Positions 17,892 through 27,115 of a DNA stretch of 36,203 bases are shown one piece after another. Position 1 is the stretch's first letter. Each line of letters opens with the position of its first letter. The notes beneath the pieces were generated by a model. The model was given only the letters and a program-made list of their open reading frames with translations. It made no database searches and was not told the origin of the DNA. Origin of the DNA: Nitrososphaeria archaeon (GTDB lineage Archaea; Thermoproteota; Nitrososphaeria; Nitrososphaerales; JARVJX01); NCBI GenBank assembly GCA_029775995.1, contig JARVJX010000004.1:1-36203 (forward strand). Direction: 5' to 3'. The position numbers were made by a program, and so were the translations under genes.

Positions 17892-18815
17892 TCACACACC
17901 AATCAAGTTTCTAGTATAGCTTAAACGTGTGCGCATGTTGTCAGGCATATACGGCGCTAGTTGCCCCAGAGTGAAGCCCGCTACCTTTGCAAATAAATAA
18001 CCAAGTCCTAAGAAGCGTTCGGAAATTTTGCAAGATCTTTCCCGAAGAATCTCTGCAGAATACGAGGTAACGTAAGAGATAGACTTACTCAAGCTACTTA
18101 CACGTAGTAGAGGTGTGTTGCTCAAGCTCCATCCAGAGTCAAAGTATCTTTGAAACGCAGTTAGTAGTGTATATTTATTTGCGTGGTAGACGACCGAATT
18201 TGCTGCATAAATAATTACATAGCCTGACATCAAGATTCTACACGCAATCTCTTGGTCCTCACTTATCACAATCTTTTCATTAAACCTGTACCTTTCCCAT
18301 ACCTCCCGCTTCATAGCACCCGAGACTGTCGAAAATAAGACCATCTCCATAGGACCCCTCTGGGTAAGCATCTTGCACGTGTTTATGCGGCTCAAAGGCG
18401 GATAGTGACGTTGTAAGAAGAGCCTTTCATGGAGTGCAGTATCAGGCGGAGCTATCTGACGTGAATATGCAGCTCCGATAATGGGCTGCTCAAGTGGTTG
18501 CACAAGAGCCTGTAGCCAATGCTCATTAGCTGGGACTACATCTTGGTTGCAGAAAACAAGATATCGACACTTGAAGATTGATACCCCAAGATTCCTAGCC
18601 CTCCCGTGGGTAAATCTATTCGGAGGAATAACCCTTACTGTTGCACCATATCTTCTCGCAATATCCAGAGTGCCATCAGTAGAACCGGAATCTATCACAA
18701 TCACTTTTAACTCATAATCGCACTTTTGATGATAAATACCCTCCAGACATCTCTCCAAGTAAGGGGCTCCATTCTTTGTAGGTATGACTAGGCTAACATC
18801 GGTCATAGGAAGCAT
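17892..18815 (-). CDS. GT2 glycosyltransferase (rhamnosyltransferase-like)
   Basis: DVSLVIPTKNGAPYLERCLEGI, VIDSGSTDGTLDIARRYG, GRARNLGVSI, FCNQDVVP. Confidence 0.82.
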   Translation of the reverse strand: MLPMTDVSLVIPTKNGAPYLERCLEGIYHQKCDYELKVIVIDSGSTDGTLDIARRYGATVRVIPPNRFTHGRARNLGVSIFKCRYLVFCNQDVVPANEHWLQALVQPLEQPIIGAAYSRQIAPPDTALHERLFLQRHYPPLSRINTCKMLTQRGPMEMVLFSTVSGAMKREVWERYRFNEKIVISEDQEIACRILMSGYVIIYAANSVVYHANKYTLLTAFQRYFDSGWSLSNTPLLRVSSLSKSISYVTSYSAEILRERSCKISERFLGLGYLFAKVAGFTLGQLAPYMPDNMRTRLSYTRNLIGV

Positions 18816-18826
18816 ATCTTATAGTA

Positions 18827-19516
18827 TCAGGCGCATCTCCGATAAACAGCTAATATGTATATATCAAAGTGCCACAGTCTAAACTTTGCACAAATGTACT
18901 CAAAACACTGGTAACTTATATATAAGATCCTATTGAACTTACAGTACCATGGGTTATTTGCTGTAGTGGTGATCAGTCTCCTAAAACCTGTTTTCTGTAG
19001 AAGACTGTCTAACGCTCCCATAGTGTTACATTTGTATCTCAATGGAAACACTTCTTCGTTAATTTGGTACAAAATCCTGAATAACTTTTTGGTTATACGT
19101 TCCGGCAGGAGCCTGCCACCAATAAAGATTACAGGATTCAGAATATTTGAGGTAACTACAATAAGAAATCCATTTGTTTTAAGGACCTTCTTGAATTCAT
19201 CAAAAGCTTTCAAGGGTTCATTTAAATGTTCTATGACCCACTCGCATATGATTCCGTCGAACGAGCTAGCCCTGAAGGGTAACCAGTAGATAGAAGCGCA
19301 TATTTTATTAAGCAAATTTCTGTTTTTCTTTAAATAACTTGCTGAGAGATCTAACCCTATCAAATCACACCTATAATGTTTTGAAAAGATGCTATCTTTT
19401 CCCATTCCACATCCTGCATCCAGAATTAGAAGATTTTTACTAATATTAACCGTATTATTGCACATTTCTACAAAAACAGTTTCTAATTCTTTATGATAAG
19501 GATTGTATCTTCTCAA
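18827..19516 (-). CDS. class I SAM-dependent methyltransferase
   Basis: LLILDAGCGMGKDSIFSKHYRCDLIGLDLS; FDGIICEWVIEHLNEPLKAFDEFKKVLKTNGFLIV. Confidence 0.85.
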   Translation of the reverse strand: MRRYNPYHKELETVFVEMCNNTVNISKNLLILDAGCGMGKDSIFSKHYRCDLIGLDLSASYLKKNRNLLNKICASIYWLPFRASSFDGIICEWVIEHLNEPLKAFDEFKKVLKTNGFLIVVTSNILNPVIFIGGRLLPERITKKLFRILYQINEEVFPLRYKCNTMGALDSLLQKTGFRRLITTTANNPWYCKFNRILYISYQCFEYICAKFRLWHFDIYILAVYRRCA

Positions 19517-19572
19517 CTTCCTGTCACATACCTTGCCATTTGAATATATCTGATGTTAGCAATTAAATCCTG

Positions 19573-20517
19573 TTACGTACCTTCAACAGCGAAAACTATC
19601 CCCTTATTTTTCAGTCTCTTTATCATATCCGCAAGCAAACCTATAGTGAATAATTGCATCGAACTTATCATCAATAAGACTGCAAGTAACAAAGTTGGTA
19701 ACCTCTCCACTGTCTTGGTTCTAAACCATTCAAGGGTAATATCAATACCAAAAGCCAAGCCCAGCGCACCTAACACAGCCCCTATAACGCTGAAAAAAAG
19801 TAGTGGTCGTGTATCCCTGAAAAGCCTAATGATGGTGCTCAGTATCCTCAGCCCATCGCTTAAGGGGCGAAGCTTACTGACACCTCTTCTACGCCTATAT
19901 GCCACAGGCTCTTCAATTATTTTGGCCTTAGCAGAATGGGCATCAACAAGCATCTCTATGGCGAAGGGCATGCCATCAGCGATCAAACTCATCGCATCAA
20001 TTAGCTCTGACCTGAAGGCCCTCAATCCGCATTGGGTATCGTGGATGTTGAGCCCTAACGTAGTTCTAGCGACCCACGAGATAATTTTATTTCCTATCTT
20101 GTTGGTAAGGGTCATGGCACCTTTCTCCATTTTTAGGAATCGATTGCCTATAACCATGTCAGCCTCGCCGCTCAACAACGGCTTAACAAGAGCTTGTATA
20201 TCCTTAGGATCGTAGGTCAAATCAGCATCTATCATAACTATAACCTTGGTAGCTAAGTTGCGTTTGACATAAAGGAAACCCGTACGTAAAGCATCACCAT
20301 ACCCCCTATTATGCTGTTGGATCACCTTTGCACCGTTTTCGAGCGCAATCTTATCCGTCCCATCATTAGAATGCCCATCTACAACGAGAACCTCAAAATT
20401 TAAACTGGTAAGCGCAGCTCGTACCTCTTTAATACACGTAGCTATATTTTGAGACTCATTTAATGTCGGAATCACAACCACAACATCAAGAGTAGCAGAA
20501 GATGTCTCATTTACCAA
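19573..20517 (-). CDS. GT2 dolichyl-phosphate sugar synthase-like, two C-terminal TM segments
   Basis: VVVIPTLNESQNI, VVDGHSNDGTDKIA, GYGDALRTGF, MIDADLTYDPKDI. Confidence 0.85.
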   Translation of the reverse strand: MVNETSSATLDVVVVIPTLNESQNIATCIKEVRAALTSLNFEVLVVDGHSNDGTDKIALENGAKVIQQHNRGYGDALRTGFLYVKRNLATKVIVMIDADLTYDPKDIQALVKPLLSGEADMVIGNRFLKMEKGAMTLTNKIGNKIISWVARTTLGLNIHDTQCGLRAFRSELIDAMSLIADGMPFAIEMLVDAHSAKAKIIEEPVAYRRRRGVSKLRPLSDGLRILSTIIRLFRDTRPLLFFSVIGAVLGALGLAFGIDITLEWFRTKTVERLPTLLLAVLLMISSMQLFTIGLLADMIKRLKNKGIVFAVEGT

Positions 20518-21469
20518 GATATATACAACCGCCTTTGATCAAGCTTCTCGCTGCGAGTGTAACCGCATCAGCGCTCCCTTTACTTACTCTCCATCCGAGC
20601 TCTTTAATTTTCGAGACGTCAAGTAACATCTCTTTCACATCACCCATCCATCCACGTCCCTCTAAACCACCAGTGCATCGAAAAACAACATCTTTAAGAC
20701 CCATCTCATCTACCACAATCTTAGCAATCGAGAGCACATCAACCTGATCTTCAGAACCCACATTATAAACTTGCAAGCGGTCTTGCTGAAGGTTTCTTGA
20801 TGCTAAGAGAAAGGCGTCAACAACATCATCCACATAGAGATAAGATTTACGTTGAGTCCCATCGCCAAGCACTTCAAGCACATTTGGATTAGAACGCAGC
20901 TTCATCACAAAATCGTATATTACACCATGAGCACACCTAGGACCAACAACGTTGGCCAACCTAAGTATAACGCTATTTAAGCCAAACATATGCGCATACC
21001 CAGATATCAAAGCCTCACACGCCAACTTAGAAGCGCCGTAAAGCGAAATAGGCTTTAAAGGACCATAATTCTCTGGTGTAGGAATAACATCAGCCTCGCC
21101 ATAAACAGTCGAAGTCGATGCGAAAACAACACCAACCCCAAATTCCCTCACGGCCTCAAGGAGATTATAGGTCGCCAACACATTCTGCTCGTAATCTACT
21201 CTTGTATCCAATGCACCGAGACGAACTTCGGGATTCGCTGCAAGATGAAAAACAACCTCGCAGCCATCCATAGCCCGCCGAATATCTCTAGGGTGAAGTA
21301 GATCACCCCTCATAAACTTAAACCGCTCATGTCCAAACCACTTAGCAACATTCTCAACCTTTCCTCTACTCAGATTATCCAAAACAGTAACATTCTCTCC
21401 ACGCTCCATCAACGCATCAACCAAATGACTCCCGATAAAGCCGGCTCCACCAGTAACCAGAACCCTCAT
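20507..21469 (-). CDS. NAD-dependent epimerase (UDP-glucose 4-epimerase-like)
   Basis: MRVLVTGGAGFIGSHLVDALMERGENVTVLDNLSRG; STSTVYGEAD; YGASKLACEA. Confidence 0.87.
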   Translation of the reverse strand: MRVLVTGGAGFIGSHLVDALMERGENVTVLDNLSRGKVENVAKWFGHERFKFMRGDLLHPRDIRRAMDGCEVVFHLAANPEVRLGALDTRVDYEQNVLATYNLLEAVREFGVGVVFASTSTVYGEADVIPTPENYGPLKPISLYGASKLACEALISGYAHMFGLNSVILRLANVVGPRCAHGVIYDFVMKLRSNPNVLEVLGDGTQRKSYLYVDDVVDAFLLASRNLQQDRLQVYNVGSEDQVDVLSIAKIVVDEMGLKDVVFRCTGGLEGRGWMGDVKEMLLDVSKIKELGWRVSKGSADAVTLAARSLIKGGCIYLGK

Positions 21470-21921
21470 ACCGCCTCAGACACCTGCTCAGCAGAAAACC
21501 TACGCTTAATGTTGGCGACGAGCCAACTGCTGCTCTGAACCTTCTCACCCCCAACCCCATACACAACCCTGATACCCAGTTGATCACAGACCTCAAGCTC
21601 AGCCCTAGGCATATTCTCACGCACCCTATCACCTCCTTTAGCAAATACGTGGGGCTTCAAACACTTCAAAACCTCAACACTCGTCAAATCACAGGTAGAG
21701 GGGCAGACCACTACTTCATCAACCCATCTCATCGCCTTCAAAACCTCCAACCTATCCTCCAAAGGCATAAAGCAAAACCCCTTCTTCCTAACACAGCATC
21801 CATCACGATGCACACCAACAACTAACCTATCACCCAACAACCTAGCATCCTTCAAAAGCCTAACATGCCCTCTATGAATAGGGTCGAAGAAGCCAGATGT
21901 AAACACAACTACCTTACCCAA
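21466..21921 (-). CDS. cytidylyltransferase-like nucleotidyltransferase (RfaE2/GCT-type fold)
   Basis: VVVFTSGFFDPIHRGHVRLLKDARLLGDRLVVGVHRD; MPLEDRLEVLKAMRWVDEVVV. Confidence 0.82.
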   Translation of the reverse strand: MGKVVVFTSGFFDPIHRGHVRLLKDARLLGDRLVVGVHRDGCCVRKKGFCFMPLEDRLEVLKAMRWVDEVVVCPSTCDLTSVEVLKCLKPHVFAKGGDRVRENMPRAELEVCDQLGIRVVYGVGGEKVQSSSWLVANIKRRFSAEQVSEAV

Positions 21922-22077
21922 GCCCTAATCTACCCAGCGTCCTCAAATTTGAAACATATAGGAAGCTAGTGAACCAAGAGCACGCTTCTCTTTGATCTCA
22001 TCTATAAGCATTGTAGCCAGATGCAGATGTAAACCGCTAAACGCCTACAGCGCTATCTAACAGTCGATAGCCTACCT

Positions 22078-22341
22078 CTACCGCACATTGGTAAGGAAGC
22101 TAGGTATGCTTCTCTTCAGCAACGCTAGGTAGGCTGCGAACCCTTTATCAAGCAGCCACTTAACAGCGTCGGGATTACCCCAAGACGCAGCAACCCTACA
22201 CACGTCAAGAAGAAGGTTTTCACCAAAGTCAGTAAGTAGATCGGTGAGCCTTTTAGCGAAAGAGCAAGCCTTCATAAGAATAGAGCCGAGAACATTCAAT
22301 AGGGCTCTGCTGATAACCTTAACCAACCCTTTCTTCGCCAA
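22078..22341 (-). CDS. small protein with C-terminal WGN...A..W..D..FA.YL motif
   Basis: 87 aa ORF; motif similarity to ORF 27785-28240. Confidence 0.4.
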   Translation of the reverse strand: MAKKGLVKVISRALLNVLGSILMKACSFAKRLTDLLTDFGENLLLDVCRVAASWGNPDAVKWLLDKGFAAYLALLKRSIPSFLTNVR

Positions 22342-22355
22342 CTCTATTGTAAGAT

Positions 22356-23195
22356 TCAGGATTCGCCTATCACCGCTGGTCCACGTATCGTCGAGCCTGA
22401 CTTTACGATGGAGTTTCTCCCGATCACCACCGACCCTGATACTGTGGCGTCTCCTTCAACCACACCCTCTATCCTTGTTTCGATATCGTGGAGGATGAGC
22501 TGATTTGCTTCAAGCAGATCTTCGGGTCTACCCGTATCCTTCCACCAACCTTGAACAAACCTGACGTGAACCCTACACCCGTGGTCTAGAAGGTGTTGGA
22601 TTGCTTCAGTTATTTCTAGCTCACCCCTCCACGAAGGTTTTAGCTGCTTGACCGCATCGAAGATCTTTTCGTTGAAGACGTAGGTTCCGATGAGTGCCCA
22701 GTCGCTGATATACTCTTTAGGCTTCTCAACCAGCTTCTTCACCCGACCTGATGAGTCGAAGTCTATGATCCCGTATCTGCTTGGCTCCCTCACCTTAGCT
22801 GCGCCCACTACACAGTCGAAGCCACCGTTCTCAAACAAATCGATGAAGGGCTTCACACCCTCCTTCAACAAGTTATCCCCAAGATGCATAACGAACGGTT
22901 CATTGCCTAAGAAACGTTCAGAGACCAAAACAGCGTGGGCCAAACCCTTAGGCTCCGGCTGCTCAATATACGTAACCTCAACACCAAACTTCGAACCATC
23001 GCCGATCAACTCAACAACCCCCTCTCTAAGAGGGCCGACGACGACACCAACCTCCTTTACACCAGCTCTACACAGCGCCTCCAAACCGTATAGAATCATC
23101 GGCTTATTCGCGATAGGAAGAGTATGCTTATTACCCGTAAACGTCAAAGGTCTGAGCCTAGTGCCGTAGCCGCCGGCTAAAAGAAGACCCTTCAT
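22356..23195 (-). pseudogene. rfbA: second glucose-1-phosphate thymidylyltransferase, C-terminally truncated in the beta-helix
   Basis: 279 aa versus ~352 aa for the copy at 9281-10339; ends RGPAVIGES* where the paralog continues RGPAVVGGSCQIENSFIG.... Catalytic domain appears intact. Confidence 0.7.
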
Positions 23196-23521
23196 TAACC
23201 CTTCAGATGACCCTTCTCAGCAAGATAAGCCCTAAGGGCTTCACGCCAACCCCTCATCCTAAAAGGCAGCTTAACACTCTTGAGCGCCGAGAACCTAGGT
23301 CTCCTAGCCTTAGCCTGAAGCTGGCTCGATTTAATCGGCTTAACATGAGGATAGTTATTCTTCAAATAATTCCAATTAAAAAGTGGGCTACCAATATCTT
23401 TCCTAAGAATTTCCATTCTAGAAAGATTGTCAAAGACTAGAACCTCAATTCCCTTCTTTGCATAATACTCAGCTACGTGGGAGCCTATAAAGCCAGCCCC
23501 ACAGCTAACTAGGACCTTCAT
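23195..23521 (-). pseudogene. chimeric ORF: epimerase N-terminus fused to rfbD C-terminus
   Basis: MKVLVSCGAGFIGSHVAEYYAKKGIEVLVFDNLSRMEILRKDIGSPLFNWNYLKNNYPHVK then PIKSSQLQAKARRPRFSALKSVKL...GWREALRAYLAEKGHLKG, matching the RmlD end (KPIKTDQLQMKAKRPLFSALESIKL...DWKDALRDYLIEKGHIKS). Confidence 0.75.
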
Positions 23522-23626
23522 TTACAACTCCTTCCCTTAAAGAGCTTGAAATAAATTAGAGTACATCTTTATCACCACTGTATAATAAGCATAAACAGCC
23601 ATTTCATTTGCCACTGATTCTAAGCC

Positions 23627-23899
23627 CTAGATTAAGTAAATTGCTGCCCTTACCAAAAGTATCATAAAGGCTATTATGAAGGGTGCTCCCCAATTCTTCT
23701 TAAAGTATCTTGGGCTTAAAGGAATCTTTATCTTAAAATCAAACCTTCCTTTAGCTTTCTCCTTAAAGTAACCCTTTTGAAATAATTTGAATCTTTTTAC
23801 CTTTTCTTCCCCTTTAATTTTTTTCTTTATTTCCTCTACCTCCTTTAATAACCTTTTTAACTCTTCCTCTATCTTCTCTATCCTCTCTCATTCACTCAT
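23627..23899 (-). pseudogene. small coiled-coil plus C-terminal TM protein with in-frame stop at codon 4
   Basis: Minus strand: MSE*ERIEKIEEELKRLLKEVEEIKKKIKGEEKVKRFKLFQKGYFKEKAKGRFDFKIKIPLSPRYFKKNWGAPFIIAFMILLVRAAIYLI*. Confidence 0.5.
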
Positions 23900-24221
23900 C
23901 TTCATCTAATACATTATAGAAGATGAAGAAATAAAAATTCAAATTTTTCATTTAAATTTTCATATAAATTGTATATAGGTTTTAAGAAGCTTCTCCAAAG
24001 ATACTCCATATGAGCAAGATTCTTAGATAAGATGGGAGGTAATTCCGCTCTCCTTCTAGGCAAAATTTTAGTTCTTTTATTACAAAATTTATCATTTAGC
24101 TTTTTTATACTTATAATCTTTTACAATTCAAGCGTATAACTCTATAGCCTCTCTCATCTTTCCATCAATACTTTGTATTTTATATCATCTGAAGCACGAA
24201 TCAATATGTTAAGAGTTCCAA

Positions 24222-24605
24222 TTAAACTTTTAAATTCTCAAAATTTAGAAGTCCTAAGGCGAAGCTTCTTGTAGGCTTAACCTCCTCTGTTATAGGATCA
24301 ACAGTTAAGCCTAGTACCTGCATGGTAAAGGTCCCAAGTAAAGGCTCAGGAGATTCCATTATAATTACCTGCACAATAGCCTCCCTTTCCTTGATCTTCA
24401 CGTAGGCAAAACCTAAATCTACCATACTCTTTCTTTTATCAGCTAACATAACTTCTATCTTTGTGATAGGTTCAACTCCTATCTCTCTAGCCATAGATGG
24501 TGGGATAACCATGAAGCCAGCTCCTGTATCAGCTAGAAGCCTAACCTTCTTCACTACCTTTTTCCTTACATTACCTAACTCAGCTTCTACAAATATGTAG
24601 CCCAT
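24222..24605 (-). CDS. retropepsin-like aspartic protease
   Basis: 127 aa; VRLLADTGAGFMVIPPSMAREIG active-site motif; LLGTFTMQVLGLTVDPITEEV. Confidence 0.8.
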   Translation of the reverse strand: MGYIFVEAELGNVRKKVVKKVRLLADTGAGFMVIPPSMAREIGVEPITKIEVMLADKRKSMVDLGFAYVKIKEREAIVQVIIMESPEPLLGTFTMQVLGLTVDPITEEVKPTRSFALGLLNFENLKV

Positions 24606-24615
24606 CCTATAATTT

Positions 24616-24642
24616 AATATATTTCAAATTATAAGATTTTTA
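24616..24642 (-). repeat. 27-bp repeat upstream of retropepsin (copy 1)
   Basis: aatatatttcaaattataagattttta, identical at 26052-26078. Confidence 0.8.
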
Positions 24643-24669
24643 AGCTTTATTAATGCTTATTGCACTTAG

Positions 24670-25057
24670 CTATATTATTTCGAATTCTATGGGTACCTTT
24701 CTCGGCTTTGAACCTTCTGGTGTAAATATTATATCCCAAGAGTCTACTTCCGGTCTTCCTATGATGAGCTCTATGCCTTTTCTAAGGTTTTCAGCAACTT
24801 CGAAGATAGCTCCACCAGGAACTTTTACCCCTTGAAATACCACATCCACCATGCATCTTCCTATGATCCTTAACTTTCCTTTCTCATCCGCTGTTCTAAG
24901 CTCATAGGGCTCTTTTATTGCTATGAAGGCACCAACTTTTCCACAAGTCTTTTGGAGATGATACTTTTGCTGGCACCTTCATCTACAAGAACATTAAGCT
25001 CATAGATTTATCCCCATACCTCAGCTTAACATTGGCAGTAGCCTGCTCGGGCTTCAT
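24670..25057 (-). pseudogene. retropepsin-like aspartic protease, frameshifted
   Basis: MKPEQATANVKLRYGDKS [fs] YELNVLVDEGASKSIISKRLVEKL [fs] GAFIAIKEPYELRTADEKGKLRIIGRCMVDVVFQGVKVPGGAIFEVAENLRKGIELIIGRPEVDSWDIIFTPEGSKPRKVPIEFEII; DEG in place of DTG. Confidence 0.7.
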
Positions 25058-25086
25058 GATAAATATTTCAGTATATCATGTTATAA
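25047..25086 (-). repeat. ~40-bp promoter/start repeat (copy 1)
   Basis: tcgggcttcatgataaatatttcagtatatcatgttata; near-identical to 27103-27142. Confidence 0.8.
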
Positions 25087-25177
25087 CAATATTTAATTTT
25101 ATAGCTACATCTTGAACATAGTCTCTATATCCAACTTTTTGAACGGTTCCTGTAACTATCATCTCAGCCCTTCTCAT
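25076..25177 (-). pseudogene. acylphosphatase N-terminal fragment
   Basis: MRRAEMIVTGTVQKVGYRDYVQDVAIKLNIVIT*; G.VQ.VGYR.YV is the acylphosphatase signature. Confidence 0.65.
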
Positions 25178-25301
25178 GGCTTTTCCTAAGATTTAAGTAT
25201 AAGCTGATACCTTAAGCATAAGTAGAGCTTCTTTACCTCCCTTTAATTCTTTAGCTTGCCAGCTTCACCTATCCTTTCCAGCTAAGGTAATACCTCAAAG
25301 A

Positions 25302-25961
25302 TTATTTTTTCTTACTTTTTTCTATCGCTTTCCTTAATAGCCTTAAGGCCTCTATAAGTTTCTTTCTCGTTTCCTTTGAATCCCTTTTAATAACCTTGAG
25401 CATATCCCTACTCTTCCTAGATTCCTCTATTAGAGTATCCATTATTCGAGTTAGTTTTTCAGATATCTCACCATATTTGTCTAAGATAAGCTTAAAGTTA
25501 TCATCGGTCCTCTTTGCAAATTCCCTAAATTCATTTCTATAATCCCTAAATCCACCAGTGAGGGATGCGAAATGAAGCTTTGCCCACTCTAGGCTATCAA
25601 GAGTCTCCCTCTCTACTATTCTTAGCTCTTCAGCTCCATAGTCTATTTCAAAAGTCTGGTAGCCCCTCCAAGCAGGTGAGTGACCTTCTTCACCTTCCCT
25701 AAACACCCCAATTTGTGAAACATTTAAACTAAGTATATTTTTTGGATCTCCCTTTATATTTATCATACCAATTAGCTTATCCATGGCTTCTTCAGCTCCC
25801 TCCATGAATACCTCTACACCTCCATCAGGCCTGTTTCTCACAAGCCCTCTAATCCCTAAGCTAATAGCTGCTTGCTTTACTAGTGCCCTATACCCAAATC
25901 CCTGAATATTCCCTAAGATAATTATCCTTGCCCTCTTTATCTTTCCAGATGCTTCCATCAT
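25302..25961 (-). CDS. acylphosphatase-like domain fused to a C-terminal coiled coil
   Basis: RARIIILGNIQGFGYRALVKQAAISLGIRGLVRNRPDGGVEVFMEG followed by ~130 aa charged helical region (DNFKLILDKYGEISEKLTRIMDTLIEESRKSRDMLKVIKRDSKETRKKL...). Confidence 0.8.
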   Translation of the reverse strand: MMEASGKIKRARIIILGNIQGFGYRALVKQAAISLGIRGLVRNRPDGGVEVFMEGAEEAMDKLIGMINIKGDPKNILSLNVSQIGVFREGEEGHSPAWRGYQTFEIDYGAEELRIVERETLDSLEWAKLHFASLTGGFRDYRNEFREFAKRTDDNFKLILDKYGEISEKLTRIMDTLIEESRKSRDMLKVIKRDSKETRKKLIEALRLLRKAIEKSKKK

Positions 25962-25989
25962 AACTATCAGCTAACACTAATTCTTTCTA

Positions 25990-26043
25990 TTCCTTTTGTA
26001 GGGAATTTTAGCCTCAAGCTTCTACAAATATGAAACCATTCAT
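25990..26043 (-). pseudogene. retropepsin N-terminal fragment
   Basis: MNGFIFVEA*G... resembles the start of the intact gene, MGYIFVEAELG; shares the same 27-bp upstream sequence. Confidence 0.5.
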
Positions 26044-26051
26044 ACAATTGA

Positions 26052-26078
26052 AATATATTTCAAATTATAAGATTTTTA
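26052..26078 (-). repeat. 27-bp repeat upstream of retropepsin fragment (copy 2)
   Basis: Identical to 24616-24642. Confidence 0.8.
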
Positions 26079-26115
26079 TTATTATTGCTGAAGCATGCTT
26101 CTCGCTAATCTCTTT

Positions 26116-26532
26116 CTAAAGCAACATATTCCTTTGCTTGCTATATATCAACTTAAATTTTCTCATAACATCTCTACCTAATAGAGAAGGTATCGCGAGC
26201 ATCCTCCTGATTTCCTCACCAGATAACCTGCTAAAATCATGCTTTAAAACAAGCACATCTAGTATTTCCACATGTTCACCCTCCAGAGTTTTTAAAATTA
26301 TCTTAGCATCCCTTGCTATGTAAGTGTCAACCAGCCCTCCTATTCCACCAATTCTGGTAGGTGCCTTCTCAAGCCCATTAATCCCTATGCCCAACAGCTC
26401 TCTATCCCTGTCCATATGGCGGTGGCAGAGGCTCCAGTATCTAGGAGAAATTATATATCCCTTAACCTTTAATTTTTCAATTGATATAAACGCTTTAAAA
26501 GCTGGAGCTGGGGGACTGAAAGATCTATCCAT
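26116..26532 (-). pseudogene. retropepsin-like aspartic protease with the DTG motif displaced to another frame
   Basis: ORF frame: ...FKAFISIEKLKVKGYI / PTRIGGIGGLVDTYIARDAKIILKTLEGEHVEILDVLVLKHDFSRLSGEEIRRMLAIPSLLGRDVMRKFKLIYSK. A neighbouring frame between them encodes FLLDTGASATAI (around 26420-26450). Confidence 0.75.
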
Positions 26533-26803
26533 AAAGCCGCGAATAATCATAATATAATATAAATTCCAACGGTTTCTTTGAGACATATTCAACCATAACT
26601 GTCATGAGGCTGAGACCCTTTGCTAGTATTTTTTCTCTGAGTTTACTAGGATCTTCATCGAATGCAACGATTTCTTGTTTATGAATTGCTACAAACATGC
26701 CGTCGTACTTTTCAACGAGACGCTTATAACTCTCTTCGAACCATCTACTATTACGCTCATGCTCTTCAAATAAAGCTAAGACTTCACTCAAAGCAATCAC
26801 CAC
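26525..26803 (-). CDS. DUF5678-like protein
   Basis: NSRWFEESYKRLVEKYDGMFVAIHKQEIVAFDEDPSKLREKILAKGLSLMTVMVEYVSKKPLEF matches the W...Y..L..KY.G..VA......V.......L........ pattern. Confidence 0.7.
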   Translation of the reverse strand: MVIALSEVLALFEEHERNSRWFEESYKRLVEKYDGMFVAIHKQEIVAFDEDPSKLREKILAKGLSLMTVMVEYVSKKPLEFILYYDYSRLYG

Positions 26804-26830
26804 CCATTAATCTAACTAAACAGCCCATTT

Positions 26831-27115
26831 ATTAAACCATTCTTCACCCATCATTGCATCTACCAAAGCAACAGAAAACAAGCTAAATTCAAGCCTCATC
26901 CTTAACCCACCTTTAGCATTTTCATAAGTGAGGACTTCAGCACCTCCTACCTCTATATGGTTTATATCCTTCCAATTGAACCAAGATTCTTAACTTCTTC
27001 ATTCTAGCCTAAGGATTAAACCTGCGTTCACCAATGGGAACTTTAGCCTTTTCATCGAAACCTCTCATGCCTTTCTTCAGATATTCTAACCTTGATCACT
27101 GTTCGGGCTTCATGA
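26831..27115 (-). pseudogene. heavily decayed gene sharing promoter and first codons (MKPEQ) with the 25057 retropepsin
   Basis: Minus strand MKPEQ* [fs] VIKVRISEERHERF ... KAKVPIGERRFNP ... VGGAEVLTYENAKGGLRMRLEFSLFSVALVDAMMGEEWFNKWAV*. Confidence 0.4.

Noticed and set aside
19553-20747. Plus-strand ORFs 19553-20215 and 20502-20747
   Set aside because: Antisense to well-supported GT2 and epimerase genes, despite the 220-aa length.
21417-21644. Minus-strand 75-aa ORF
   Set aside because: Alternative frame across the cytidylyltransferase/epimerase junction.
22690-23169. Plus-strand 159-aa ORF
   Set aside because: Antisense to rfbA copy 2; parallels the similar antisense ORF at 9828-10382, as expected from codon usage in rmlA.
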